Positions 38,126 through 49,215 are shown, numbered from the stretch's first letter. The stretch is DNA of 64,000 nt from Gemella morbillorum (GCF_900476045.1 NZ_LS483440.1:558001-622000), one strand, 5' to 3'. A program made the numbers and translations. The notes: a model not told the origin generated them from the letters alone.

Positions 38126-41100
38126 ATGTTTAAAAAAACAGGTATATTAAAATATGGAATAAAAAAATTAACAGTAGGAATTGCATCAGTAACAATAGGT
38201 GCAATTGTTTTTCTAGGTAGTAATGCACAAGCAAGTGATAATGAGATTAAAGAAACAGCTAGTTCAGTTTCAGTGGAGAAGGTAGACTCTACATTAGCAC
38301 CTAAGGAAAATAAAAAAGAAAATACAGAAGCTATTGAAGAGAAGAAAACTATAGAAATTGCTAAAAGAGAAACAGATTCTAATTTAGTAAAGGCTCAAGA
38401 AAAACCTAGTGCATCGGAAAAAACATTAAATGTTCTTGATAAACGTACAACAGACAGTACTAACATAAAAGATTTATTAGTTAATATAATAAAAAATAAC
38501 GAAAAAGCAGCAAAATCAGACAAAGATAAAGAAGTTATTGTAGAAAATATAAAACCAGGTGTACAAATAATTTCACGTTTAACTTCTGACTATGCTGAAG
38601 CAATATCGAAGGGGTATATTGGTCTAGAAGGTGGAAAATATGATAGTTTGATTTATAAAAATGCTGTGTTAAATCCAGATGGTGATGATGATGGAGATGG
38701 TATTTTAAATAAAGATGAACTATATATTTATAAAAAAGATGGAAGGACTTATTTGGGATATGATGTTCATCCAAAATTAGCAGATACTGATGGAGACGGT
38801 CAAAACGATAAAGAGGATAAGGATAAACTTATTTGGAATATATCAGCAAGAGATATGGCTTTACTAATGAATCTTGTATATGAAAAAGATGATCAAATAA
38901 AAAGTATTTTAGATCCAAATACAAATGTGGCATCACTTAAGAAAAAAGAATTTCAATTTATGCATAATGAATTGGCACCATACTGGACTGTAAAGAAAAT
39001 TTTTCATCAAGATAATGGTTTAGATGCAGTTCTATTCGAAACAAAAGCTAATTATCCATTTTTAAAAAATAGTACAATACAAGTTTTAGCAATTCAAGGA
39101 ACTAATGTAAATCAATCAGGTGATATACGTGCAGATGCTGCCTTAGTACTAGGAAATGAATCTAATCAAAGTATAGCGACAAAAGACTTAATAAAAGCAT
39201 TGAAAAATGATAAAAGTATAACAAATCTATATATTACGGGTCATTCTTTAGGAGGATATTTAACACTACGTGCAACAGCTCAAGCAGAAAAGGATAAAAT
39301 GGAGGCTTTTAAAGGCTCATATACTTTTAACGCTCCTAAAATTTATTCAGGGTTATTTAATTTCTTTGGTGGTGGAGAAATGAAGAAAGAAAGTGACCTT
39401 ACAGATAAATTAGCGATATCAGGAAAAATTACTAACTATTATACGGATAATGATAATGTTATCCCAGGATTTTTACAACCCAAATATGTAAAAAGTATAG
39501 GGAAAAGCGCTGGTCAACATAGTTCGACATCGTATTTTGAATCAAGAATAAATTCCCATAAAGATTTTAATTTTGGTAAGCGACAAGGAGTAGATGGTAT
39601 AGGATATATTGATCCTAATTTGAAAAAATTGAAGATTGTTTCTCCAGAAAAAGGAACACTAAGCTCTACGTTCTTACCAACATTGATAGATAAAAAACCA
39701 GTATCTATTATGATGGGGGAGAGCCTTAAGGATGAAGATATCTTTGACAAAATTGATAAAACGAAACTACCGGTGAATATATCATTATCATTATTGGAAA
39801 AAGTAGACTTATCAACTTTAGGAAATAAAAATGCTAAGGTTAAAGTCTTATACTTAGATGATAATACAACCAATGAAATTGATGTCCCAATCTTGGTTAA
39901 TGAAGCTAATAAAGCACAACTAAATTCAGTAGTTAATGCCGCACAAAGTTTAGTTGATGCTATAGTAGATTTGAATGATAAAACTGAAAAATCAGCTGCA
40001 TTGTATAAGGAAAGTAAAGTAGTATTATCTAATAAATTAAAAGATGCTGAAGAGGTTATAAATAATAAATTGGCTTCAATAAATACGGTAACAGCTATAA
40101 CTAAAGAAATTGCTAATCTTGGATTAGATTTAATATCTAAAAAAGAGGCCTTAGAATTATTAGATTATGCGAAATATGATCCACAATTAAAAGAAAACAA
40201 AGTAAATTATGTGAAACAAGGTGAAAACTTAAACTTGTTAGAGGTTATTCAAAAAATAGCAACAACTGGCTTACCTGCAGAAACAAAATTAGAAGTAGAA
40301 AGTATTTCTAATTTTGGTAATATCGGTAGAGTAAATGTCGTTGTAAAAGTTACTTATCCAGACAAAACTATAGATAGAGTAGTAGTTCCTTATGAAATTT
40401 ACACTTCTGAAAAAGGTGAATCATTAGTTCAAGAGGCAATGCCTGAGTATATTACTGAAGCAGAAAAATATACTCCAGAACTAATAACAGCTAATACAGT
40501 AAAAGTAAGACAAGATGAAAAATTATCAATAGATACTATACTAAAAGCAGTTAATAGTGAAAAATTACCTAAAAATGTAGTTTATGAGTTGGGAGAAGAT
40601 AAACTAAGTACATTAGGTGAAAATTCTGTTACAGTTAAGGTAATATATAGTGATAAAACAGAAGATATCATAAAAGTTCCAGTTTTTGTCTATACAGACT
40701 CTAAGGGAGAAAGTGCGGTGCAACCAGCATTAGAAGAATATCCAGAAGATGAGATTCCTAGTGATTTATTAATCAATGGTGATGTTCAAGTTGATTTTGG
40801 AAATGCTGGATTAAAAGGATTGAACCTTGGTGTAACAGAGATTGATGATGTTAATGTAGTAGAAAATATAAAAACTAAATTAGGAGAAGTAAATTCTGTT
40901 CGAATTTTGGATTTGAAAATTTTGAAAAAAGGCAAAATAGAGAATCTAGAAAAAGAAAGAATAGTCCGTATAGCATTATCAGATTCTGGGGCTAATAATG
41001 TGAGCGTATATCATGTTCAAGAAGATGGAACATTGATCAAGATTGCTTCTAAAATAGTGAACGGTAATGTAGAGTTTAAAATTAATCACTTTAGTATGTT

Positions 41101-41320
41101 TGCAGTTGTTGGAAGAGTAGTAAATAATGTTGTACCAAAGATAGAGATTGCCAAAACTAACAGTAATATTAACGAGCCGGTACTTGATAATAAACAAAGA
41201 CCTAAAAATACTACTATCAAGAAATTACCTAATACAGGGATTGATAACACAAAAACAACAGGAATAATAGGGATGACATTGTTAGTAGGAGCTGCATTAG
41301 TTAGAAAAAAATTAAAATAA
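38126..41320 (+). CDS. YSIRK/LPXTG cell-wall anchored lipase-like surface protein
   Basis: This 1064-residue secreted protein begins with a YSIRK-type signal (YGIKKLTVGIASVTIG; cleavage probably after NAQA, residue 37). Then come a Lys/Glu-rich linker, two Asp-rich calcium-loop-like motifs (about 184-235; DGDDDGDGILNKDE, DTDGDGQNDKED) and a Lipase_3-like domain: nucleophile GHSLGG (about 373-378), Asp in TDNDNVIPGF (about 440-450), His in GQHSS or NSHKD. Three related ~85-residue Rib-like repeats follow, two ending in KGESxVQ. A sortase signal LPNTG (about 1034), helix and RKKLK close it. Role: probably a surface lipase or esterase towards host or lipid substrates (inference). Confidence 0.88.
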   Translation: MFKKTGILKYGIKKLTVGIASVTIGAIVFLGSNAQASDNEIKETASSVSVEKVDSTLAPKENKKENTEAIEEKKTIEIAKRETDSNLVKAQEKPSASEKTLNVLDKRTTDSTNIKDLLVNIIKNNEKAAKSDKDKEVIVENIKPGVQIISRLTSDYAEAISKGYIGLEGGKYDSLIYKNAVLNPDGDDDGDGILNKDELYIYKKDGRTYLGYDVHPKLADTDGDGQNDKEDKDKLIWNISARDMALLMNLVYEKDDQIKSILDPNTNVASLKKKEFQFMHNELAPYWTVKKIFHQDNGLDAVLFETKANYPFLKNSTIQVLAIQGTNVNQSGDIRADAALVLGNESNQSIATKDLIKALKNDKSITNLYITGHSLGGYLTLRATAQAEKDKMEAFKGSYTFNAPKIYSGLFNFFGGGEMKKESDLTDKLAISGKITNYYTDNDNVIPGFLQPKYVKSIGKSAGQHSSTSYFESRINSHKDFNFGKRQGVDGIGYIDPNLKKLKIVSPEKGTLSSTFLPTLIDKKPVSIMMGESLKDEDIFDKIDKTKLPVNISLSLLEKVDLSTLGNKNAKVKVLYLDDNTTNEIDVPILVNEANKAQLNSVVNAAQSLVDAIVDLNDKTEKSAALYKESKVVLSNKLKDAEEVINNKLASINTVTAITKEIANLGLDLISKKEALELLDYAKYDPQLKENKVNYVKQGENLNLLEVIQKIATTGLPAETKLEVESISNFGNIGRVNVVVKVTYPDKTIDRVVVPYEIYTSEKGESLVQEAMPEYITEAEKYTPELITANTVKVRQDEKLSIDTILKAVNSEKLPKNVVYELGEDKLSTLGENSVTVKVIYSDKTEDIIKVPVFVYTDSKGESAVQPALEEYPEDEIPSDLLINGDVQVDFGNAGLKGLNLGVTEIDDVNVVENIKTKLGEVNSVRILDLKILKKGKIENLEKERIVRIALSDSGANNVSVYHVQEDGTLIKIASKIVNGNVEFKINHFSMFAVVGRVVNNVVPKIEIAKTNSNINEPVLDNKQRPKNTTIKKLPNTGIDNTKTTGIIGMTLLVGAALVRKKLK

Positions 41321-41371
41321 CCAAATATAATAGTTTTGCGTACAGTACGACAATATATTAATATAAATTTT

Positions 41372-41412
41372 AAAGAAGTAATTACTGAGTTTCAAGTGAT
41401 TACTTCTTTATA
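41372..41412. terminator. Bidirectional terminator between surface protein and luxS
   Basis: 15-base stem aaagaagtaattact with its complement (one G-U), followed by TTTA; usable from both sides. Confidence 0.82.
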
Positions 41413-41420
41413 GTTAATAT

Positions 41421-41891
41421 TTATTTAGAAAAAACATTTTTCCATTCAGAACGTTTTTCTAAGAATTTTTTCGCTTCTTCTTGTGCTCCTTCAAGAGAGT
41501 GAGAAGCAGCCCAGCCACATTGTACTTCGTTACAAGCTGGAACTTCTATAGCCACAAGAACATCTTCTAAAGTTTTAGCAAGGGCCTCTTCAATATCTTC
41601 ATAGCTATTATTATTTATTACAGAAAGATAGAATCCTGTTTGGCACCCCATAGGCCCAAAATCAAGAACATTATCAAGATGATTTCTAATAAGTTCAGCA
41701 ATTAAATGTTCAAGTGAATGTAGGCTTGGCATTTTTAGATGTTCCTTATTAGGTTGACAAAATCTAATATCATATTTATAAATTTTATCCCCGTTTTCTC
41801 CACTATAAACACCAACAAGGCGAATATAAGGTGCTACTACTTTAGTATGATCAAGGTTGAAACTTTCAACGTTCATTTTTTTCTCAGTCAT
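41421..41891 (-). CDS. luxS: LuxS, S-ribosylhomocysteine lyase
   Basis: This 156-residue iron enzyme of the activated methyl cycle also yields the AI-2 precursor. Metal ligands are seen in [14 protein letters not shown] (HxxEH) and the C-terminal Cys in [11 protein letters not shown]. The catalytic Cys is in [11 protein letters not shown] chose ATG 41891 ([18 protein letters not shown]), as GGAGAATATC lies just before it; the upstream ATG at 41903 would cover that site. Monocistronic. Confidence 0.96.
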   Translation of the reverse strand: MTEKKMNVESFNLDHTKVVAPYIRLVGVYSGENGDKIYKYDIRFCQPNKEHLKMPSLHSLEHLIAELIRNHLDNVLDFGPMGCQTGFYLSVINNNSYEDIEEALAKTLEDVLVAIEVPACNEVQCGWAASHSLEGAQEEAKKFLEKRSEWKNVFSK

Positions 41892-41991
41892 GATATTCTC
41901 CATTTCTATTGTTGTTAAAATTATTATACTATATTTAACTAAAATAAAAAAGAAGAAGAGATGAGTTTGAAATTTATCTCTTCACATTTAA

Positions 41992-43311
41992 TTAGTATTT
42001 TTCTATTGGTATAAGTTTGTTCATAATAATCGCCACAATAGCGCCAACTGCGATTGGTGAACCGATTAAATATTGTAAAAATTGTGGTGCACTAGCTTTA
42101 AGACCAGCAGGGATAAATAATAATCCGATAGTGAACATTAAAGGAACACCGATAATATATAATTCTCTTTCAGAGAAGTCAAGGTTTTTAACAACTCTAA
42201 ACCCATTAAGTAGAATAATAATACATACTACTGCAAAAACTCCACCAATAACAGCAGCAGGTATAGAATTGATAATCGCTGAAAGTTTCCCTAAGAATGA
42301 TAGAACAATAAACCAACCAGATGCAACGACAAAAACTTTTCTACTTGCGACACCGGTAATAGATATAATACCAGCATTCGTAGAGTAACCAGTAACTGGA
42401 GTTGCTCCTACTAAAGCAGCTAGAAGACATCCAATACCTTCACCGATAACTCCCCTGTTGATTTGAGTATCGTTAAGAGGCTTAACCATAACAGAGCTCA
42501 CTGCGTACCATGTACCGGTTGTTTCAGCAAGCAGTACCATATAAATAATAATCATAGTAATAATTGCAGATGCTTCAAAATGTATATCATAGTCTAAAAA
42601 TAAAATTTTTGGCATTGAGAAAAAACTAGCATCTTTAATTGCCTGAGTGCTAAAACCACCCATTAAATAAGCACAGAAAGTACCTATTCCTAATGAAATA
42701 ATAACAGAAGAAATTTGGAAAATACGTTTTAACTTACTTGTTATATAATTTCCTAAAGATGAAAAGAAAATTAATGAAGCTGCAGTGATAAATGCAAGTA
42801 AGATATTTTGTTTCATAGTTAATCCATTTCCTTCAATGTAAATGTTGTTGACAAACGCAGAAGGTAGAAGTGTTAATCCAACAATCATAATAATAGTACC
42901 ACTAACTATAGAAGGTATAAAATTTCTAACGATATATTTATAAATACCAGAATATCCAAGAATAATAACTAAAATAGCTCCAACGATGCTTGCGCCAAGA
43001 ACGGTTCCCAGGTTCTTAGAACCCATATAGATTCCTATAATTGCTCCAAGCGGTATAAAAGATGGACCTTGACAGACAGGTAATCTAAGATAGAATAAAA
43101 CCTGAATTAAAGAGGCAAGTCCGGCTCCTAAAAATGTAGATTGGATAAGCCCTGCAGCATCACCAGGTGATAATGCAAGTGCGGTTGCTAAAATAAATGG
43201 TGGTACATAAACGTCCATTGCTAAAACGTGTTGTAACCCTAAAATTGCGGATTGAGAAAATGGAATATCTTCATCAACTCCAATGGTAAGATGTCTATTT
43301 TTCTTCGACAT
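41992..43311 (-). CDS. NCS2 family purine/uracil permease
   Basis: This 439-residue nucleobase transporter has about 12-14 helices. The helix-1 phrase SAILGLQHVLAMDVYVPP and the helix-8 region LLAETTGTWYAVSS match the NCS2 uric acid/xanthine permease type. It lies 133 bases downstream of guanine deaminase on the same strand, so guanine, xanthine or urate is the likely substrate. No purine riboswitch was recognised in either leader. Confidence 0.88.
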   Translation of the reverse strand: MSKKNRHLTIGVDEDIPFSQSAILGLQHVLAMDVYVPPFILATALALSPGDAAGLIQSTFLGAGLASLIQVLFYLRLPVCQGPSFIPLGAIIGIYMGSKNLGTVLGASIVGAILVIILGYSGIYKYIVRNFIPSIVSGTIIMIVGLTLLPSAFVNNIYIEGNGLTMKQNILLAFITAASLIFFSSLGNYITSKLKRIFQISSVIISLGIGTFCAYLMGGFSTQAIKDASFFSMPKILFLDYDIHFEASAIITMIIIYMVLLAETTGTWYAVSSVMVKPLNDTQINRGVIGEGIGCLLAALVGATPVTGYSTNAGIISITGVASRKVFVVASGWFIVLSFLGKLSAIINSIPAAVIGGVFAVVCIIILLNGFRVVKNLDFSERELYIIGVPLMFTIGLLFIPAGLKASAPQFLQYLIGSPIAVGAIVAIIMNKLIPIEKY

Positions 43312-43444
43312 AAAATGAAACTCCTTAAAAAATTTATTTAATAATCGAGTATAACTGCTCGTTCAGTTTAATTTTAAAATTTTACAAAATTAAATATAGT
43401 AATTAATAAAGACTAACTTTGTAAAGTGATTAAAATAACATTAA

Positions 43445-44803
43445 TTATTTTTTTAAAACTCTTTTACCTTGAATCCAAACTTCACGAATATTTTCTTTTG
43501 TAGAAAGATAAAGTATTTTTTGTAGTAAATGTTTATCTTCTTCATTATCTAGGTAATTAGGTAGTTTATTATTTGGTGTGCTTATATCAATAACTTGAAA
43601 ATCGCAAATGTACCCTTTTTTAAATATACCAAGCGGAAGTTTGAGTGCTTTTCCACCGCCGTGAGTTGCAAGATAAAATGCTTCAAAAATAGATACTTTT
43701 GAGTTGTTAATCCCACGTTGATTAGAAGGTAGATTATTATCAACTCCATCATTTAATAGGCGACTAGACATAACGGTTTGTTTGATATTATCATATAAAC
43801 TTGGAGAAAAACCACCCGATATATCAGTTCCTAAACAAATATTTACACCTTCATTTTTAAGTTTGTTTACTGGTAGAACGGCGTTAGCGAAGTATGAGTT
43901 TGAAATAGGACAATGACAAACAGATGAGTGATTATGTGAGAAAATTTTTGCATCGCTACTGTTAATAAAATTTCCATGAGCCATAACTGCTTTGTCGGTT
44001 AAAAGACCAAAACTAGCCAATACTTCAGTATCACGACGACCAAATCTTTCAGAAACAAAATTATGTTCCCAATCACTCTCACTACAATGACTTTGAATGT
44101 AAGTATTATATTTTTTGGCTAAAACACCCAATCCTTTTAGTGCTTCATCAGTACAACTAGGAACAAAGCGTGGTGTAATAACTGGATAGACACCTTGAGG
44201 CACGTTTTTCCCTAATGCTGCAACATCCTTTATGAATTGTTCAGTATTTTTTAATGCTTCTTTCGTTGAATAATCGCGATAAAAATTTGGGTTCATAGTT
44301 TTATCATCCATAACGACTTTTCCGACGAATCCACGTTGACCAAGGTCAGCGCAAATTTTTGCAAGTTCAAGTGTTGCTTCGTTATGGATAGTACCGAAAT
44401 ACATAGCAGATGTAGTTCCGTTAGCAAGTAGAGTTTTTACTAAATCGGTATAAACTTCTTTTGCATAATTAACGTCTTCGTACTTAGCTTCTAAAGGGAA
44501 GGTGAAATTATCTAACCAACAACTAAGTTCATCATCAAGTGCTAATCCTGCTTGTGGCCATTGAGGAGCATGGATATGTAAATCTATAAATCCTGGTAAA
44601 AGTATCTTATCCCCAAAATCATAAAAATTTTGATGAGAAGAATATTCAGTTAATTTTTCCGCATAATTAGGATCATTATTTCTTATAACTTCATTAATAA
44701 TTCCATTTTCTAATACTGTGATGATAGCATCTTTTAAAAATTCGATTTTTCCGTAGTGAATGCTATGAAAAAGAGATGCTTTAAAAATATTTTTTATAGT
44801 CAT
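43445..44803 (-). CDS. guaD: Guanine deaminase
   Basis: This 452-residue amidohydrolase turns guanine into xanthine. Metal motifs: GFIDLHIHAPQ near residue 75, HCSES near 238, MAHGNF near 274, and the Asp in GTDISGGFSPS near 327. PQWPQAG is typical of guanine deaminases. It precedes a purine permease on the same strand, giving a purine salvage pair. Start after AAGGAGAT. Confidence 0.92.
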   Translation of the reverse strand: MTIKNIFKASLFHSIHYGKIEFLKDAIITVLENGIINEVIRNNDPNYAEKLTEYSSHQNFYDFGDKILLPGFIDLHIHAPQWPQAGLALDDELSCWLDNFTFPLEAKYEDVNYAKEVYTDLVKTLLANGTTSAMYFGTIHNEATLELAKICADLGQRGFVGKVVMDDKTMNPNFYRDYSTKEALKNTEQFIKDVAALGKNVPQGVYPVITPRFVPSCTDEALKGLGVLAKKYNTYIQSHCSESDWEHNFVSERFGRRDTEVLASFGLLTDKAVMAHGNFINSSDAKIFSHNHSSVCHCPISNSYFANAVLPVNKLKNEGVNICLGTDISGGFSPSLYDNIKQTVMSSRLLNDGVDNNLPSNQRGINNSKVSIFEAFYLATHGGGKALKLPLGIFKKGYICDFQVIDISTPNNKLPNYLDNEEDKHLLQKILYLSTKENIREVWIQGKRVLKK

Positions 44804-45182
44804 ATGTTTATATCTCCTTATAAGTTTAATAAATATACCACAAGAACCGAACTATGTCAATAAAAAAAATATAAAATCAAGTGTAAAACATCTAACCTTG
44901 AGTTCTTTTTATATTTACCTTAGGTAATGTACGGTTTTAGAGATATAAAGGTGGATTTATAATAGTGGTAATAACTTCGATGTAATAATTTAAATATACA
45001 TATAAAAAAGAGAAATATATATAAAACTCTTTATTTTTTAAAAATAAATATAGATATAAGAATATTATAAAAAATGAACAAATTTAATAGAATATTAGTT
45101 AGAAGGTAAAATAGTATTGCTTAATTAGAAATAATTTGTAAGGTAAGAAATAGTTAGAAAAAAAATAATAAAAGTGGATTAA
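44804..45182. other. AT-rich intergenic stretch
   Basis: It holds the guaD ribosome site and presumably its promoter. A loose inverted repeat lies at about 44869-44921 (atataaaa...caag / cttg...tttttatat). Otherwise I see no gene or known RNA. Confidence 0.45.
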
Positions 45183-45374
45183 TTATCTTCTTTTATTATT
45201 TTTCTTTGTATATAAATTTTTAATAATTATAGTTAATATTATTATTAAGTATAGTATAATAAAGGTTTTTATGTGATATTGACTTATACTTATATTTAAT
45301 GTATTTTTTATATAAAAAAAGTATAAAATAGGAAAGATTATTAGACCTATTACATCATAATATTTGTTATTCAT
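45183..45374 (-). CDS. Small hydrophobic membrane protein, unknown
   Basis: This 63-residue frame has two membrane helices (about 9-21 and 33-51) and a basic C-terminus (KNLYTKKNNKRR) that would be cytosolic. AGGAGT lies ten bases before the ATG, which supports translation. No family is recognised. It stands alone in a 1.1-kb AT-rich stretch. Confidence 0.5.
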   Translation of the reverse strand: MNNKYYDVIGLIIFPILYFFYIKNTLNISISQYHIKTFIILYLIIILTIIIKNLYTKKNNKRR

Positions 45375-45921
45375 AATTAAATTACTCCTAAAGACAAGAT
45401 TAAAGCAGGCAACTTAAATGTTTTTATTTTCCTAAAACTAATATCTTTGGTTATATATTAGTTTATTTATTAAGTATATACTTGTTAACTAAAATATATC
45501 ATGAAAGTCTGATAAAATCAACTAAGAAAATAAAAATACATTTTCTATAATTATTAATAAAGATATGGTAAAAAAGCTAGAGCGATTTGGGTAAAATAGC
45601 TAGAAGAGTAAGTCTTTTATTTTAATCATTTACTTTAGTGAACTAAAGATATAACAAGAAAAACTCTACTTTATAGGTGAATTTTTAAGGACGCTTCTTC
45701 AACTAATTAATAAGGGAAATAAAAAGTGTAGTTAGTAATGAGCTAAAACGTTCATATAAAAATATTTATACTTAAAGAGGTTTATACTTTTAAAAAATAT
45801 ACTACAATTTTTGAACAGTATTTAGTGAATATTTCCCCTTATAATTGCACAAAAAGATTTAGAACTCAAACCTAGAAAAATTATTATTTTTAATGAAATT
45901 TTTTTCGTTTTTTTACCTTGA
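45375..45921. other. AT-rich intergenic stretch, no recognisable gene
   Basis: All frames are broken. Short peptide-like pieces appear (for example near 45560-45620), but none can be tied to a family. It may hold decayed sequence. Confidence 0.4.
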
Positions 45922-45950
45922 TAAAAAACCGAAGATATGTAATCTTCGGT
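45922..45950 (-). terminator. Terminator of glyA
   Basis: Stem accgaagat / atcttcggt with 5-base loop; TTTTTTA follows on the minus strand. Confidence 0.93.
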
Positions 45951-45957
45951 ATAATTA

Positions 45958-47175
45958 TTATCTAAATTCTTTTCTTTCTTTTGAAACCAGGGCGTTCACT
46001 CTAGTTTTTGCTTCTTCTAAGTAATTTTCTCCATTTTTAAGAAGTGAGCAGATAATATCTGTTATTTCTATAAAATCTTCTTCAATATAGCCTTTAGTAG
46101 TCATTGCGGGAACCCCTAAACGAAGACCACTAGTCTTCATAGGAGGTAGTGTATCAAAAGGAATACCATTTTTATTACACGTTATATTAGCTTTACTCAA
46201 TAAAAGGCTAGCATCATGACCAGTTACTCCATAAGTAGAGTACGTATCGATTAAACATAAATGGTTATCACTACCATCGCTAATAACAGGAATATTATTT
46301 TCTTTAAAAGTATTCACCATTACTTGAATGTTTTTTAGAACTTGTTCTTGATAGATTTTAAATTCTGGTTTTAATGCTTCTGCAAAGCAAATTGCTTTAG
46401 CAGCTACGATATGTTCTAATGGACCACCTTGTGCCCCGGGGAAAATCATTTTATTGATTTTTGTTGCAATTTCTTCATTGTTCGTTAAAATAACTCCACC
46501 ACGTGGGCCTCTAAGAGTTTTATGGGTTGTAGATGTTACAACATCAGCATAAGGAAGAGGGCTAGGATGAAGCCCAGTAGCCACAAGCCCAGCGATATGA
46601 GCCATATCAACCATAAGATATGCACCTACCTCATCAGCAATTTCTCTAAATTTAGCAAAGTCAATTATACGAGAGTAGGCACTAGCTCCAGCAATAATCA
46701 TTTTAGGTTGGTGTTCTTTGGCTAATTTTAAAACTTCATTATAGTTAATAGTATGAGTATCTTTTGTTACTCCGTAAGATACAACATTATATAACTTTCC
46801 AGAAAAGTTTACACGGCTTCCATGAGTTAAGTGCCCGCCAGCATCCATACTCATACCTAAAACAGTATCACCAGGAGAAAGTAATGCCATATACACCGCG
46901 ATGTTAGCACTAGAACCTGAGTGAGCTTGAACGTTAGCAAATTTTGCACCAAATAATTCTTTAAGACGCTCGATAGCTAAGCTTTCAATTTCATCAACAA
47001 CCTCACACCCATCATAATATCTTTTACCAGGATAACCTTCAGCGTATTTGTTAGTTAATATACTTCCAGTAGCTTTTAAAATATCTTGCGATACAAAGTT
47101 TTCACTAGCTATAAGCTCGATATTCGTATTTTGTCTGTGTTGTTCTTTTTCAATAAGTTCAAAAATTTTATCCAT
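45958..47175 (-). CDS. glyA: Serine hydroxymethyltransferase
   Basis: This 405-residue PLP enzyme converts serine and tetrahydrofolate into glycine and methylene-tetrahydrofolate. The PLP Lys is in [14 protein letters not shown]-terminal [12 protein letters not shown] and HGSRVNFSG are typical. Length normal. Monocistronic, divergent from prs. Confidence 0.97.
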   Translation of the reverse strand: MDKIFELIEKEQHRQNTNIELIASENFVSQDILKATGSILTNKYAEGYPGKRYYDGCEVVDEIESLAIERLKELFGAKFANVQAHSGSSANIAVYMALLSPGDTVLGMSMDAGGHLTHGSRVNFSGKLYNVVSYGVTKDTHTINYNEVLKLAKEHQPKMIIAGASAYSRIIDFAKFREIADEVGAYLMVDMAHIAGLVATGLHPSPLPYADVVTSTTHKTLRGPRGGVILTNNEEIATKINKMIFPGAQGGPLEHIVAAKAICFAEALKPEFKIYQEQVLKNIQVMVNTFKENNIPVISDGSDNHLCLIDTYSTYGVTGHDASLLLSKANITCNKNGIPFDTLPPMKTSGLRLGVPAMTTKGYIEEDFIEITDIICSLLKNGENYLEEAKTRVNALVSKERKEFR

Positions 47176-47528
47176 AAAAACACTCCTTTATAAATAATTT
47201 GTAAGGAAAAGAAGAGGTATCATTTTTATACTATATTACTATATAATTAAAAAACAGAAATTGTACTAATTGATAAATACAATTATATTCTTTACCTTAT
47301 AATTCAATATAATAGCATATACTTTAAGAAAAGCAAAATAAAAGTAATTCACATAATTTTCTGTTTTGTGTAAATATATAATGAACGTAGTTAATATATT
47401 TTAAAACTTTCTTATTTTTAGTGTTACTGGCCTAAATTTAGTAGAAATTAGAAAATATTTATGCTATAATAATAAGCGGAATACGTCTGTATTACTATCG
47501 AACCAAAATTTTAAGGAGAAAATTTAAT
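47176..47528. promoter_or_regulatory. Divergent control region of glyA and prs
   Basis: About 350 bases. For prs, an extended -10 TGCTATAAT (47462-47470) is clear and the -35 is weak. ATCGAACCAAAAT (47499-47511) only loosely resembles a PurR box and was not accepted. No RNA element recognised. Confidence 0.5.
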
Positions 47529-48479
47529 ATGCTTGTAGATAAACCATTGAAGCTGTTTTCATTGAACTCTAATATTCCATTAGCGAAACAAGTAGCAAAG
47601 TCACTAGGAGTAGAGCTAAGTAAATGTAGTGTTAAAAAATTTAGTGACGGAGAGGTTTCTATTAATATAGAGGAAAGCGTACGTGGATGTGAAGTTTTTG
47701 TTATTCAATCTACTAGTGGTCCTGTAAATGACAACTTAATGACACTATTGATTATGATTGATGCATTAAAACGTGCCTCTGTAGATACTATTAACGTTGT
47801 AATACCTTATTATGGGTATGCACGTCAAGATAGAAAAGCGAGAAGTCGTGAACCAATTACAGCAAAATTAGTGGCAAACTTATTAGAAACTGCAGGAGCA
47901 AATCGTATTATTGCTTTAGATCTTCATGCATTACAAATTCAAGGATTCTTTGATATTCCAGTAGATCACTTGATGGCAGTGCCTATTATTGCTGAATACT
48001 TCAAAGGCAAACTTTCTAATATGGAAGAAGTAGTTGTAGTATCACCAGATCATGGAGGAGTTACTCGTGCGAGAAAATTAGCTGATGCTCTTAATACACC
48101 TATTGCAATAATTGATAAGAGAAGACCTAAACCAAATGTTGCTGAGGTTATGAATATTGTTGGAAATATCGAAGGGAAGATTTGCATTCTTATCGACGAC
48201 ATAATTGATACAGCAGGTACAATTACTTTAGGTGCTCAAGCACTTAAAGATAGAGGGGCAAAAGAAGTTTATGCAAGTTGTTCGCATGCGGTATTAAGTG
48301 GACAAGCATTAGAAAGAATAGAAAATTCTCCAATTAAAGAATTAGTATATGCTAATACAATAGATATACCTGAAGAGAAAAAATTAGATAAAATGGTTCC
48401 ACTATGTGTTGGTGATTTAATAGCTAAGGCTATTTATAGAATACACCATAATGAACCAGTAAGTGTTCTTTTTGAATAA
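47529..48479 (+). CDS. prs: Ribose-phosphate pyrophosphokinase
   Basis: This 316-residue enzyme makes PRPP for purine, pyrimidine, His and Trp synthesis. Motifs include [16 protein letters not shown], the flexible loop [17 protein letters not shown], and the PRPP-binding [13 protein letters not shown]. Length normal. Start after AAGGAG. Own promoter and terminator. Confidence 0.97.
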   Translation: MLVDKPLKLFSLNSNIPLAKQVAKSLGVELSKCSVKKFSDGEVSINIEESVRGCEVFVIQSTSGPVNDNLMTLLIMIDALKRASVDTINVVIPYYGYARQDRKARSREPITAKLVANLLETAGANRIIALDLHALQIQGFFDIPVDHLMAVPIIAEYFKGKLSNMEEVVVVSPDHGGVTRARKLADALNTPIAIIDKRRPKPNVAEVMNIVGNIEGKICILIDDIIDTAGTITLGAQALKDRGAKEVYASCSHAVLSGQALERIENSPIKELVYANTIDIPEEKKLDKMVPLCVGDLIAKAIYRIHHNEPVSVLFE

Positions 48480-48498
48480 TTTTAAAAAATAAAAATAA

Positions 48499-48530
48499 AA
48501 AGGAGGCAACGAGTTCGTTGCCTTCTTTAA
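48499..48530 (+). terminator. Terminator of prs
   Basis: Stem aaaggaggcaacga / tcgttgccttcttt (one G-U), very short loop, then T-poor tail. Confidence 0.8.
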
Positions 48531-48579
48531 GTAGTTCTAATAGAGTCGATAGTAAAATATATATTGAAAGAGGCAACAA

Positions 48580-49137
48580 ATGAAATTAATAGTAGGATTA
48601 GGAAATCCAGGAAAACAATATGAAAATACAAGACATAATATAGGTTTCATGATTTTAGACGAACTTGCAAAAGCGTGGAATATAAATTTTGATAAAAATA
48701 AATTTAATGCTGATTATGCGATAACGTACTACAATGGAATTAAATATTTACTTATAAAACCGACAACTTACATGAACCTTTCAGGTGAAGCGTTAAGAAA
48801 ATTTTATGATTATTTTGAAATTGACATAGAAGATATTCTAGTAATCTATGATGATTTAGATACAAAGACAGCTAACTTTAAATTAAAAGCTAAAGGAAGT
48901 AGCGGTGGTCATAATGGTCTCAAGAGTATTATAAGTCACCTTGGAACTGAAAAATTCAATCGTTTAAAAATAGGAATAGATAGACCAACTCCACCTATGA
49001 AAGTAGTAGATTATGTGCTAGGAAGATTTTCTAAAGATGAAATGATAGATATTGAAAAGATTTACTCAAAGAGTATAAATTGTATAGAAGATTTTTCAAA
49101 AATGAGTTTTGTGGAATTAATGAATAAATATAATTAG
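48580..49137 (+). CDS. pth: Peptidyl-tRNA hydrolase
   Basis: This 185-residue enzyme recycles peptidyl-tRNA dropped from ribosomes. The active-site wording GLGNPGKQYENTRHNIGF (residues 5-22, catalytic His19) and the later YDDLDTK and GGHNGLKS are complete. It lies just before mfd, as in many Bacillota. Confidence 0.97.
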   Translation: MKLIVGLGNPGKQYENTRHNIGFMILDELAKAWNINFDKNKFNADYAITYYNGIKYLLIKPTTYMNLSGEALRKFYDYFEIDIEDILVIYDDLDTKTANFKLKAKGSSGGHNGLKSIISHLGTEKFNRLKIGIDRPTPPMKVVDYVLGRFSKDEMIDIEKIYSKSINCIEDFSKMSFVELMNKYN

Positions 49138-49215
49138 TATAAAAGCAGTGATAAAAAATGAGTAGGAAACTTGTTTTGAGTCCTGCTCTTTGTCATGGAA
49201 AGATAAGGAGAGAGC

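Noticed and set aside
44804-44960. Purine riboswitch before guaD
   Set aside because: The conserved purine-aptamer core and loop sequences were not found on the minus strand.
47495-47511. PurR-box-like sequence upstream of prs
   Set aside because: Only the CGAAC core fits; the expected second box at fixed spacing was not found.
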